Translations under genes and position numbers: made by a program | Source: an uncultured Mycoplasmatota bacterium | GTDB taxonomy: Bacteria; Bacillota_I; Bacilli_A; RF39; UBA660 | Length of the DNA stretch: 49,420 bases | Assembly: GCA_946414095.1 (NCBI GenBank) | Contig: CAMKNB010000007.1 | Span: 1-49,420, forward strand | Direction: 5' to 3' | Shown here: piece by piece, positions 34,192 through 42,047 of the stretch | Numbering within the stretch: the stretch's first letter is position 1 | Layout of the letters: every line of letters starts with the position of its first letter | Notes under the pieces: model-generated | Database searches by the model: none | What the model saw: only the letters and a program-made list of their open reading frames with translations | What the model was told of the DNA's origin: nothing

Positions 34192-34776
34192 ATGAAGAAA
34201 TTAAAAAAGTTAAAAGAAAAAATTGAAAATAATATAATATTTAGAATAATTAAGTGGATACTATATATAGTTTTGGTACTTATACTAATTGTTATTATAG
34301 TACAGAAGGTTTCAAACAATAATATATCTATTGGTGGATTTAGAATGTTTATGATTGTTTCTGAATCTATGAAGGGTGAGTATGACATAGGAGATATATT
34401 AATATCAAAGAGTGTTCCAGCCAATGAGATTAATGTTGGTGATAATATTACTTATTTGGGAGAAAAAGATTCTTTGAAGGGTTTAATAATAACGCATAAA
34501 GTAGTAGAAAAAGATGAAAGAGATAATGAAGTATTTTTTACTACTAAAGGTAATGCAAATTTAGTTAAAGATCCTGAAATAAGTTATAGTCAAGTATATG
34601 GTAAAGTTGTTTATAAATTCGTACTATTAAGTATGCTTGCAAAATTAATGAATAATCAATTAGCTTATTTCATTATATTTATAATAGTTGCTATGATTAT
34701 TTCTATAGAAGTTATGTCTACTATGTTCCACACCGAAGAAGATGAAGAAGAGGGTGATGGTGATAGAGGAGACTAA
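34192..34776 (+). CDS. SipW-type signal peptidase with variant catalytic boxes
   Basis: The ATG at 34192 with TAGGTGA upstream is preferred; an in-frame ATG 57 bases earlier would lie inside the DUF2357 gene. It has a basic N-terminus, a membrane helix (about 18-38), an outer domain and a second helix (about 160-180). Box B reads VSESMKGEYDIGD, keeping catalytic Ser59 but replacing the usual Pro. Box D ITHKV supplies His102. Box E is KGNANLVKD, where the usual Asp is Asn121, with Asp127 nearby. It is probably active but of altered specificity. It overlaps the next TasA-like gene, its likely substrate, by about 17 bases. Confidence 0.8.
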   Translation: MKKLKKLKEKIENNIIFRIIKWILYIVLVLILIVIIVQKVSNNNISIGGFRMFMIVSESMKGEYDIGDILISKSVPANEINVGDNITYLGEKDSLKGLIITHKVVEKDERDNEVFFTTKGNANLVKDPEISYSQVYGKVVYKFVLLSMLAKLMNNQLAYFIIFIIVAMIISIEVMSTMFHTEEDEEEGDGDRGD

Positions 34777-35416
34777 GAAAAAAAAGAAAAGCTTATGTTT
34801 ATTAATATTAAAGAAGATTAAAATAAGTCATATTCTTATTTTAATAATATTACTTGCTGGAAATAGTTATGCATGGTTTATATATATTAATAATGTAAGT
34901 AATAGTGTAGATGTTCATGTAAGAGCATGGAAAATAGATTTTGATGATGGAACTACTCCTGTAACAGAAGTTGTGGACGTTGTAGCAGATAATGTTTATC
35001 CTGGAATGGTAACTTTTGAAAAACCAATTAATGCCCATAATTATAGTGAAGTTTCTGCAAATGTTAGTTTTTCAATATTAGAAGCTACAATTATGGGAAC
35101 TACTTATGTTACGCAAGAAGGAAGAACAGATGCTGGCCAAGCAGTTCAATCCGGTGATTTAACAAGTGCAGCACTACAACAACAATTAGAAAATGATTAT
35201 CCATTTACGATAAGTTTTGATCTGTCGAGTAGTACAATTCAAGCTGAAAATGGAGTAGCAACTTATACTGTTAGTATAAGTTGGCCATATGAGTCTGGAG
35301 ATGATGATGCTGATACCCTTTGGGGAACACGTGCATACGAGTTTAAGCAAGCACATCCAACTGAGTCATGTATAAGTTTAAAAGTAAAAATTTATATTAC
35401 ACAAGCTAGTTCTTAA
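34760..35416 (+). CDS. TasA-like exported protein 3
   Basis: Start choice is uncertain. GTG at 34760 has AGAGGG 5 bases upstream and overlaps the peptidase gene by 17 bases; ATG at 34742 or 34757 are alternatives in the same frame. The signal segment is very basic, then hydrophobic, ending in GNSYAWFIYINNVSN, the YAWF SipW-type signal. The mature part starts VHVRAWKIDFDDG and includes VSISWPYESGDDDADTLWG and a final strand KVKIYITQ, a recurrent TasA-like layout. It is probably matured by the adjacent peptidase. It closes the + strand operon with a hairpin terminator overlapping its stop. Confidence 0.77.
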   Translation: MIEETKKKKKSLCLLILKKIKISHILILIILLAGNSYAWFIYINNVSNSVDVHVRAWKIDFDDGTTPVTEVVDVVADNVYPGMVTFEKPINAHNYSEVSANVSFSILEATIMGTTYVTQEGRTDAGQAVQSGDLTSAALQQQLENDYPFTISFDLSSSTIQAENGVATYTVSISWPYESGDDDADTLWGTRAYEFKQAHPTESCISLKVKIYITQASS

Positions 35417-35426
35417 ACTAGCTTTT
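35403..35426 (+). terminator. Rho-independent terminator
   Basis: A 9-bp stem, AAGCTAGTT (35403-35411) with AACTAGCTT (35416-35424), and a CTTA loop. Only a short T run follows. Confidence 0.78.
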
Positions 35427-35435
35427 ATAATGCAT

Positions 35436-35472
35436 AAAAAAACTAACTTATTCATTTATTAGTTAGTTTTTT
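35436..35472. terminator. Bidirectional terminator between convergent TasA-like genes
   Basis: AAAAAACTAACT (35437-35448) pairs perfectly with AGTTAGTTTTTT (35461-35472) around a 12-base loop. The A and T runs serve both directions. Confidence 0.85.
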
Positions 35473-36046
35473 ATTGAATTTGAATTACATTAACATTAAC
35501 ATCTAATGCAGCAACACCACTATTTGCAGCTTCTGTATCGTCAGCATTATTCATTGTTTGAGTTGAAGCATTATCATTCCATCTAACATGAAATCTTATT
35601 GTTTTAGTTTTAACTTCATCATTTAATAATATATTGCCAGTTATTGAGCTATCATATGTATAATCAACTCCATCAATTGTATATTTATAAATTACTAAAT
35701 CAGATACTGTGTTATCATCACTTTTATCAAGAGAAATCGTATATGAGAAAGATACATCAGTATTTTGTCCATTTAATGTGATGTCAAAATAACCTTCAGC
35801 AGTAGGAGCAATTACGCCACTTCTTATATTAGTTGTTCCTTCGAATGTTGGGACAATAGTTTGTGAGAAATTAGAATTTTCTATTATATCTTGACTATTT
35901 ACAAGAATATTCCATCTTGCAATTGTTAAATCTGTATTAGCAGTAGCGCTACTTACATATTTAGCATATGTATCTTGCATAAAAGTAATACAATAAAATA
36001 GGGACATTAAAGCTATGAAAAATATTATTTTTCTTTTAATTTTCAT
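35471..36046 (-). CDS. TasA-like exported protein 4, on the opposite strand
   Basis: A 191-residue protein with a signal segment ending in MQDTYAKYVSSATANTD, the YAKY form of a SipW-type signal. The mature domain (IARWNILVN, then GVIAPTAEGYFDITL, IRFHVRWND, and a last strand VNVNVIQ) is a paralogue of the protein at 27555-28175. It has a good AGGAGG site 9 bases before the ATG and its own promoter. Convergent transcription with the + operon suggests separate regulation, perhaps an alternative subunit. No peptidase is encoded on this strand, so it must rely on the ones encoded nearby. Confidence 0.8.
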   Translation of the reverse strand: MKIKRKIIFFIALMSLFYCITFMQDTYAKYVSSATANTDLTIARWNILVNSQDIIENSNFSQTIVPTFEGTTNIRSGVIAPTAEGYFDITLNGQNTDVSFSYTISLDKSDDNTVSDLVIYKYTIDGVDYTYDSSITGNILLNDEVKTKTIRFHVRWNDNASTQTMNNADDTEAANSGVAALDVNVNVIQIQ

Positions 36047-36078
36047 ATCACATTCGCCTCCTATCTTATCTTGATTTT

Positions 36079-36107
36079 ATTATACTATATGTACATCAAG
36101 TTAACAA
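36079..36107 (-). promoter_or_regulatory. Promoter of the - strand TasA-like gene
   Basis: On the - strand: TTGTTA (36107-36102), a 17-base spacer and TATAAT (36084-36079), followed by an AGGAGG site. Confidence 0.72.
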
Positions 36108-36113
36108 TACAAA

Positions 36114-36141
36114 ACGTAAACATTATGTGTCAAGTTTACGT
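36114..36141. promoter_or_regulatory. Perfect 8-bp inverted repeat, possible operator
   Basis: ACGTAAAC (36114-36121) and GTTTACGT (36134-36141) are separated by 12 bases. The repeat lies just upstream of the - strand promoter in the divergent spacer. There is no T tract, so a dimeric regulator site is more likely than a terminator. Confidence 0.5.
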
Positions 36142-36227
36142 ATAAAATTTACATTTTTATTGTATAATTGTATGAAAAGTATTATTTTATTAAAATATTA
36201 ATAGTACTATTACTTTTTAAATAAATA

Positions 36228-36236
36228 TGGTATAAT
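36228..36236 (+). promoter_or_regulatory. Extended -10 promoter of the DUF4272 gene
   Basis: TGGTATAAT, with TATAAT at 36231-36236, 27 bases before the ATG; the -35 is weak. Confidence 0.6.
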
Positions 36237-36262
36237 ACATTTAGAATAGGAAGAGGAAAGTT

Positions 36263-37882
36263 ATGTTAAAAAGGGAAATAAGCATTATATCAGAAAGTGT
36301 TTCAAATGGAAATGTACATTTATCTCCAAGTGATACAAAGAGAGTTAATAGAAATATAGAACTATTAAAAAATAGAAATATACCTTTTTTTGATTGCAAA
36401 ATAACTATTCCTACTGAAGAAAATACTAATATTAAAAGTAAAGAAGAAATAGTAAATAAAATGCTTACTTGCTATGTTTTATCTATGAGTGCTACATATG
36501 CTCTAGATAATGCAAGTGATCTTATTAATGCGGCTTATATAAAATTAGATGAAAAATTTAATATTAAGGATATTCTTACGCTAGAAGAAAAGAGTACAAT
36601 TTTGAGTATAATAAAAAATGATTATAATATAAGAGAACTTGAAGATATTAGTTGGCAGCTTGAAGATGTTGGCGTTTATTTATGGGTTCTAGGATTTCTT
36701 GATTTACCAAATGTTGATAAAGAGTGTAATGTTAAAAAAATAAATAAAGTATTATTTAATACTGATTATAATGAACTAATAAATAATTCTAAAGTGAGAA
36801 GCAAAGACGAGATACTCTTATATTTTGATTTACTATTGAGATTTGAGGAAATATCAAAAAATATGTCTAATAATAACAGAGTAATTAAAGGCATAAATGA
36901 TATTGTTGTTCATGAACAAACAAGTGCATTGACTTGGCTTACGTCATTTGTTCCTGATAATAAAATATTGCAAGTTAGATTTGAAAGAGATAGTTTAAAA
37001 TTTGATTTTTCTATTCCTGTAAATATTGAATTTAAAGATATTGAATATAAATCTAGTGAATTATTTGCTTTATCAAGTAAAGATAATAAAACTAAAATGA
37101 TTATGTTTGATATGGGAAAATGTAAATTAAGTAGTTTTGATAATAATGTAGAAGCAAATATAGAATCATTTATAAAAAATGGATTTAATTTTGTTAATAA
37201 ATATACATTAAGTTCTCATAATCTTAAGAGTAAAATATATCAAGTAGTAATTGAAAAAAATAATATTGCTCTAAATAGCTATTTGTTTATAGTATCAAAT
37301 CATTTAATTAGATTAGATTCACTAATTGAAAATGACATTGAATACTCAGATTATAATAGCCTAATAAATTCAAATAATTCAAATATTAATTTAGATTTAT
37401 TATTTTCAATAACTGAAGTAGAAAATGATGAAGAAGAAAATATTTTACATGAATTTGATTACTCAAATGTTTTGCCAACTACAAACAGTGTTGGAGAAAT
37501 AATAAAATATGTTGAGCAAATATATATTAATTATAAGAAAATGATAAGCAAAGATAATAATGAATACAATATTAATTATGAAATAAATATTAAAGGATTA
37601 TTTTCAGATAATATTGAATGTAAAAATTATGAAGATTACGTTTCTAATGTGGAATCTGGATATATCAATAAAATAGATAGTTTAGAAATTAAATTAATAT
37701 TAAATTATATTGAAGATTCAGAAGAATATAATAATGAATTTACTGTTTCAATAAAACCATATGATATTAAATTTAATAGAATTTCTAACCACAATGAAGA
37801 AAATATGAATGAAATTGAAAAATCTATAAACAATTTGTTTAAAAGATTACCAGTTGCCAATACAATTTTTTATACAAAATAA
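36263..37882 (+). CDS. DUF4272 domain protein with C-terminal extension
   Basis: A 539-residue soluble protein. Residues about 30-165 show the DUF4272 pattern: a short NRNIPFF segment, 'SKEEIVNKMLTCYVLSM', 'LTLEEKSTILSII' and 'WQLEDVGVYLWVLGFLDLP'. The biochemical role of DUF4272 is unknown. The remaining two thirds are an alternating strand/helix region of unknown family (a central beta part with YQVVIEKNN, and a C-terminal part ending in LPVANTIFYTK). It has a strong AGGAAGAGG site. It stands alone between the surface locus and the ABC exporter, each with its own promoter, so no functional tie to either is implied. Confidence 0.72.
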   Translation: MLKREISIISESVSNGNVHLSPSDTKRVNRNIELLKNRNIPFFDCKITIPTEENTNIKSKEEIVNKMLTCYVLSMSATYALDNASDLINAAYIKLDEKFNIKDILTLEEKSTILSIIKNDYNIRELEDISWQLEDVGVYLWVLGFLDLPNVDKECNVKKINKVLFNTDYNELINNSKVRSKDEILLYFDLLLRFEEISKNMSNNNRVIKGINDIVVHEQTSALTWLTSFVPDNKILQVRFERDSLKFDFSIPVNIEFKDIEYKSSELFALSSKDNKTKMIMFDMGKCKLSSFDNNVEANIESFIKNGFNFVNKYTLSSHNLKSKIYQVVIEKNNIALNSYLFIVSNHLIRLDSLIENDIEYSDYNSLINSNNSNINLDLLFSITEVENDEEENILHEFDYSNVLPTTNSVGEIIKYVEQIYINYKKMISKDNNEYNINYEINIKGLFSDNIECKNYEDYVSNVESGYINKIDSLEIKLILNYIEDSEEYNNEFTVSIKPYDIKFNRISNHNEENMNEIEKSINNLFKRLPVANTIFYTK

Positions 37883-37891
37883 AAAATACTA

Positions 37892-37920
37892 TTTACAATT
37901 AAAAAATGCTTTGATATAAT
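37892..37920 (+). promoter_or_regulatory. Promoter of the ABC-2 exporter operon
   Basis: TTTACA (37892-37897), a 17-base spacer and TGATATAAT (TATAAT 37915-37920), giving an approximately 85-base leader. Confidence 0.78.
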
Positions 37921-37942
37921 TATCTTTAACAAGCCGAAAATT

Positions 37943-37992
37943 GACACATTATTTTATATTTGATTATTCATATGTAATTGATGTGTTTTTTT
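37943..37992 (+). promoter_or_regulatory. Terminator-like element in the ABC operon leader
   Basis: ACACAT (37944-37949) can pair with ATGTGT (37981-37986), which is followed directly by a T tract to 37992, 21 bases before the ATG. The loop is long (31 bases) and the stem short, so termination would need help. It may be part of an attenuator or riboswitch; no known class is recognised. Confidence 0.35.
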
Positions 37993-38013
37993 GTTTGTTA
38001 GAAAGGAGTGAAA

Positions 38014-38997
38014 ATGTCGTACATCATTGTTGATGGCATAAGTAAAACCTTTAAAGTGACTAAAAGAAATAGTGGGCTTAAGTCAGCTTTAAAGTCATTT
38101 TTCAAAAGAGAATATGTGTTGGTTGATGCAGTCAAAAACATATCATTCGAAATTGAAAAAGGTGAAATTGTTGGTTATATTGGTCCAAATGGTGCTGGGA
38201 AGAGTACTACAATCAAAATGCTAAGTGGAATATTATTACCAACCGCTGGAAACATAAAAGTAAATGGAATGAATCCATTTGCTGACAGACGTAAATATGT
38301 TTCTAATATAGGTGTTGTTTTCGGGCAAAGAAGTCAATTAGCTTGGGATATACCTGCGGAGGATACATTTGATTTACTGAAGGATATTTATAAGCTAAGT
38401 GATGAAAAATATCTAAAAAATAAAAATGAACTTGTTAATCTTCTAGATATTCATGAGGTTATAAAAAAACCAGTTAGAACTCTTAGTTTAGGTGAACGTA
38501 TGAGATGCGAAATAGCTGCCTCTTTATTACATGATCCTAAAATATTATTCTTAGATGAACCAACAATAGGTTTAGATGCAAAAAGTAAAAAAATAGTTAG
38601 AGACTTTATTTTAAAAATTAATAAAGAAAGAAAAGTAACTGTTATTTTAACTACTCATGATATGATGGATATTGACAAACTTGCTAAAAGAATAATATTA
38701 ATAGGTAAGGGTCAAATTTTATACGATGGTTCACTTGAAAAACTAAAAACAAAATATGGAAGCTATAAGAAAATTACTATTAATACTAAAGAAAAAATTA
38801 AAGATATTAGACTTAAGGGAATTATAAGTAAAGATAAAACAGATAATGGATATAGTTTTATTATTGATTCTAATATAATTACAGTATCTAAATTTATTAA
38901 TTATTTAACAGATAGATATTCAATTAGTGATATGGATGTTGATAATGAAGGAATAGATGATGTAATATTAAAACTATACCAAGATTATGAAATATGA
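38014..38997 (+). CDS. ABC-2 type exporter ATP-binding protein
   Basis: The ATG at 38014 follows AAAGGAG by 5 bases; the GTG at 38008 overlaps that site. It has Walker A GPNGAGKST (57-65), Q-loop region GVVFGQRSQLAWDIP (about 100-114), signature LSLGE (157-161), Walker B ILFLDEP (177-183) and H-loop TTHDM (His215), followed by a C-terminal extension typical of the DrrA/NatA-like branch. It powers the two membrane proteins encoded next, with which it overlaps or is spaced by 1 base. The substrate is unknown; family members export drugs, viologens or small lipids. Confidence 0.92.
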   Translation: MSYIIVDGISKTFKVTKRNSGLKSALKSFFKREYVLVDAVKNISFEIEKGEIVGYIGPNGAGKSTTIKMLSGILLPTAGNIKVNGMNPFADRRKYVSNIGVVFGQRSQLAWDIPAEDTFDLLKDIYKLSDEKYLKNKNELVNLLDIHEVIKKPVRTLSLGERMRCEIAASLLHDPKILFLDEPTIGLDAKSKKIVRDFILKINKERKVTVILTTHDMMDIDKLAKRIILIGKGQILYDGSLEKLKTKYGSYKKITINTKEKIKDIRLKGIISKDKTDNGYSFIIDSNIITVSKFINYLTDRYSISDMDVDNEGIDDVILKLYQDYEI

Positions 38998-39800
38998 AAG
39001 CTTACTTTAATTATTTTAAACTTAGGGTAATAACTAATTTACAATATAGGGCAGCTGCATTAGCAGGAGTTTCAACACAATTGTTTTTTGGAATAACATA
39101 TATAATGTTATATTTGGCATTATATGAATCAAATACAAATGTTAATACTCCTATGGATTTACAAAGTTTAATTACTTATCTTTGGCTACAACAATCATTT
39201 TTTGCTGTTATATATCCATTTTTAAAAGACCAAGATTTATTAAATATGATTAAGAATGGTAATCTTGCTTATGAATTAATAAGGCCACAGAGTTTTTATT
39301 TAAAATTTTATATTAAAATGATAAGTGAAAGATTAGTGGCTGCTGCACTTAGATGCCCTCCAATAATTATAATTAGTTTGTTACTTCCAAGTCCATATAA
39401 GCTTGGTGCTCCGGCATCTTTAGAAAACTTTTTATTATTTATAATTTCATTATGTTTATCTTGCTTACTTGTTTCAGCATTATCAATGATAATACATATA
39501 ATTACACTATTTACAGTTGACTCAAGAGGAGTTATTAGTGCATATAGTGTAGTAGCAGAAGTGTTTATGGGAGGCGTAATTCCACTTCCGTTTTTCCCCA
39601 ATTTCTTGCTTCGAATTAGTTCATATTTACCGTTTAGATTTATTGGAGATTTTCCATATAGAGTCTATTCTGGAAGTATCAGTGTAATTGAAGGAAGAAG
39701 TTTGTTAATTGGAAGTATATCTTGGTTAATTGTTGCAATTATTGTTGGCCATTTAATATCTAAACTAGCTTTAAAGAAAGCGGTGATTCAAGGTGGCTAA
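38994..39800 (+). CDS. ABC-2 type exporter permease (ABC2_membrane_6/DUF990-like), subunit 1
   Basis: A 268-residue protein with six hydrophobic segments. It overlaps the ATPase gene by 4 bases (ATGA), so translation is coupled. Motifs LAYELIRPQSFYLKFY, and GGVIPLPFFPNFLLRISSYLPFRFIGDFPYRVYSG near the fifth segment, are typical of the ABC2_membrane_6 (DUF990) family, where two such permeases pair with one ATPase. It is one half of the membrane channel. Confidence 0.87.
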   Translation: MKAYFNYFKLRVITNLQYRAAALAGVSTQLFFGITYIMLYLALYESNTNVNTPMDLQSLITYLWLQQSFFAVIYPFLKDQDLLNMIKNGNLAYELIRPQSFYLKFYIKMISERLVAAALRCPPIIIISLLLPSPYKLGAPASLENFLLFIISLCLSCLLVSALSMIIHIITLFTVDSRGVISAYSVVAEVFMGGVIPLPFFPNFLLRISSYLPFRFIGDFPYRVYSGSISVIEGRSLLIGSISWLIVAIIVGHLISKLALKKAVIQGG

Positions 39801-39801
39801 A

Positions 39802-40572
39802 ATGTTTTTTGAAAGTGTAAAACTAAATATTAAGAGTCAACTTGAATATAAAAGTTCATTTATAATTAATTCGATAAGTCAATTCTTTATATTTTTTACA
39901 TTTTACTTTATGATTATTGCATTATTTCAAAAATTTAATAATATTAGAGGATTTACAGTATATGAAGTATTGCTATGTTTTTCTATTATTCAATTTGGTT
40001 TTGCGTTTACTGAAACTTTTTTTAGAGGAATAGATAGATTTGAAGATTTAATTATAGGTGGAAGATTAGATAGATATTTAGTAAGACCTAGAGGAATATT
40101 GTTTCAAGCACTATGTAGTGAAATAGATTTGGTTAAAATTTTTAGGATTATGCAAGCGCTAATAATAATGGTAATCGCACTAGTTAAATTAGATATATCA
40201 TGGAATGCATTAAAAGTATTAGTATTAATTTTTATGATGATAGCTTCAATACTTATATTTTTTGGATTATTTGTACTAACTGCGTCATATTGCTTTATAA
40301 CAGTTCAAGGCTTAGAAGTTAAGAATTTATTAACAGATGGAGGAAAAAATTTAGCCCAATATCCAATATCTATTTATAGAAAAGGGATTGTATTTGTTTT
40401 TACATTTATAATTCCATATGGATTTATAAACTATTATCCACTTTTATATTTTTTAGGAAAAACAAACAACATCTTATATATGTTTTCACCACTAATGGTA
40501 TTTATATTTTTAATACCTTGCTTATTGTCATTTAAAATAGGATTAAAACACTATAATAGCGTAGGTTCTTAA
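39802..40572 (+). CDS. ABC-2 type exporter permease (ABC2_membrane_6/DUF990-like), subunit 2
   Basis: The ATG at 39802 is set by AAGGTGG about 5 bases upstream; the GTG at 39793 lies inside that site. It is a 256-residue six-helix protein with GGRLDRYLVRPRGILFQALCSE, matching the 'RPxxxxFQ' loop of the partner, and PISIYRKG and IPYGFINYYP near the C-terminus, as usual for the second DUF990 subunit. It completes the exporter. A long hairpin without T tract follows before the next small gene. Confidence 0.87.
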   Translation: MFFESVKLNIKSQLEYKSSFIINSISQFFIFFTFYFMIIALFQKFNNIRGFTVYEVLLCFSIIQFGFAFTETFFRGIDRFEDLIIGGRLDRYLVRPRGILFQALCSEIDLVKIFRIMQALIIMVIALVKLDISWNALKVLVLIFMMIASILIFFGLFVLTASYCFITVQGLEVKNLLTDGGKNLAQYPISIYRKGIVFVFTFIIPYGFINYYPLLYFLGKTNNILYMFSPLMVFIFLIPCLLSFKIGLKHYNSVGS

Positions 40573-40595
40573 GAAGAGAATTATTTCTCTTCTTA
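40570..40595 (+). promoter_or_regulatory. Intercistronic hairpin after the exporter
   Basis: An 11-bp perfect stem, TAAGAAGAGAA (40570-40580) with TTCTCTTCTTA (40585-40595), and a TTAT loop, overlapping the stop codon. No T run follows; instead TGGAGGT and the next ATG come after 10 bases. It could stabilise the upstream mRNA end or lower read-through. Confidence 0.65.
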
Positions 40596-40614
40596 GGAAT
40601 AAAATGGAGGTAAA

Positions 40615-40812
40615 ATGAAATTAGATAATTTTAGATGTATAGAGAAAAATGAAATTAATTTAAGTGATTATTTGTCATTTACAAACTATGTAAAAGCTAA
40701 TATGGAGCATCCAGAATGGTTAGGAATTTTTACAAAAGATGAATTTGAATTGTTAAATACAAAGGAATTTAAGAGGGGAAAAAGAAATATTTATTTAAAG
40801 AAGTTAATATAA
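40615..40812 (+). CDS. Small hypothetical protein (65 aa)
   Basis: Strong ribosome site (TGGAGGT, 7 bases before ATG). The 65-residue product is soluble and charged, with MKLDNFRCIEKNEINLSDYLSF, then MEHPEWLGIFTKDEF and a basic end (FKRGKRNIYLKKLI). No family is recognised. It may be a distal member of the exporter operon, separated from it by an 11-bp hairpin. A terminator overlaps its stop. Confidence 0.7.
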   Translation: MKLDNFRCIEKNEINLSDYLSFTNYVKANMEHPEWLGIFTKDEFELLNTKEFKRGKRNIYLKKLI

Positions 40813-40826
40813 CTTCTTTATTTTTG
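40797..40826 (+). terminator. Rho-independent terminator
   Basis: A 9-bp stem, AAAGAAGTT (40797-40805) with AACTTCTTT (40811-40819), a 5-base loop and a T-rich tail. It overlaps the stop of the small gene. Confidence 0.85.
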
Positions 40827-40846
40827 TATAAAATAATAAATGTAAG

Positions 40847-40855
40847 TGTTATAAT
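40847..40855 (+). promoter_or_regulatory. Extended -10 promoter of the metal transporter
   Basis: TGTTATAAT, with TATAAT at 40850-40855, 19 bases before the ATG at 40875. Confidence 0.62.
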
Positions 40856-40874
40856 TATCAAATAGGAGAAAGAA

Positions 40875-42020
40875 ATGATAAAAAAGCTATTCATAAAAAA
40901 CTATAAAAATACTAATGATAAGAATGTTAGAAATAACTACGGAAAAGTTTCTGGTGTTTTTGGAATTATTACTAATGCAATACTTGGAATAATTAAATTA
41001 TTAATTGGTATACTCTCTAATAGTATTAGCATAATTGTTGATGCAGTTAATAGTTTATCTGATATGGTTACCTCAATACTAACAATAATTGGTTTTAAAT
41101 TATCAAGTAAAAAGCCAAATCATAAACATCCTTATGGATATGCTAGATATGAATATGTTTTTGGCTTGTTTATTTCTATTTTTATGCTAGCTGTAGGAAT
41201 AATTTTTATTAAAGAATCAATAACTAAAATATTAAAACCGGAAAGTCTTGAAATTAATACATTAACATTTGTTATTTTAATTATCTCAATTATTTTAAAA
41301 ATTATTCAAATGATAGTATATTTTGATTTTGCTAATTCTATTAAATCAAAAACATTAAAGGCTAATGCAGTAGATACAAGAAATGATATATTAACAACCA
41401 CCTCAATACTAATATCAATGATTATTATGAAAATATTTAATGTAAATATTGATGGATATGTTGGACTACTGGTATCATTGTTTGTAGTTTACAGCAGTTA
41501 TAAAATGATTAGGGAAGTATTAGAGCCTATAATAGGAATAATACCAAGTAAAGATCAGGTAAACAAGATAAAAAGTAAGATAATGTCTTATGATTGTGTT
41601 CTTGGAATACATGATTTAGTGATTCATAATTATGGAGTAGGTAATGACTTTGTAATAGTACATATAGAAGTTGATTCAAATCTAACTATGATAAAAGCAC
41701 ATGATTTAATCGATGAAATAGAAAACGACTTTAAAAAAGAAGGAATAGATTTAACTATACATATGGATCCAGTAATAATCGGTGATAAAAAATTAGATAA
41801 AATTAAGAAAATGATAGATATATCACTAAAAAAACTAGATAAGAAAATAAGTATTCACGACTTTAGAATTATAGAAGGAAAATATCAAACAAAAGTGTTA
41901 TTTGATTGTGTAATACCATATGAAAAAGAATACACCAAAAAACAGTTGATTAAACATTTGATAAATGATATTCCAGAAAAATATATATATGATATTGAAA
42001 TTGATAGACCATTTTGTTAA
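40875..42020 (+). CDS. Cation diffusion facilitator (CDF) metal exporter, DxxxD type
   Basis: A 381-residue protein with six membrane helices and a cytosolic C-terminal domain. CDF signatures are seen: SNSISIIVDAVNSLSDMV (about 48-65), the loop KPNHKHPYGYARYEY, and AVDTRNDILTTTSIL (165-180). In the fifth helix the metal site is Asp167-x3-Asp171 rather than the His-x3-Asp of zinc exporters; DxxxD is the pattern of the manganese (or iron) exporting branch such as MntE. It would export excess Mn/Fe using the proton gradient. No metal regulator is nearby. A bidirectional terminator follows. Confidence 0.9.
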   Translation: MIKKLFIKNYKNTNDKNVRNNYGKVSGVFGIITNAILGIIKLLIGILSNSISIIVDAVNSLSDMVTSILTIIGFKLSSKKPNHKHPYGYARYEYVFGLFISIFMLAVGIIFIKESITKILKPESLEINTLTFVILIISIILKIIQMIVYFDFANSIKSKTLKANAVDTRNDILTTTSILISMIIMKIFNVNIDGYVGLLVSLFVVYSSYKMIREVLEPIIGIIPSKDQVNKIKSKIMSYDCVLGIHDLVIHNYGVGNDFVIVHIEVDSNLTMIKAHDLIDEIENDFKKEGIDLTIHMDPVIIGDKKLDKIKKMIDISLKKLDKKISIHDFRIIEGKYQTKVLFDCVIPYEKEYTKKQLIKHLINDIPEKYIYDIEIDRPFC

Positions 42021-42023
42021 GAA

Positions 42024-42047
42024 AAAAAGAGTAGTGATACTCTTTTT
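42024..42047. terminator. Bidirectional terminator
   Basis: A 10-bp stem, AAAAAGAGTA (42024-42033) with TACTCTTTTT (42038-42047), and a GTGA loop between convergent genes. Confidence 0.88.

Noticed and set aside
36047-36262. A possible small RNA or tRNA in the largest spacer
   Set aside because: The 216 bases contain two divergent promoters and one palindrome; no cloverleaf or terminator-ended transcript is apparent.
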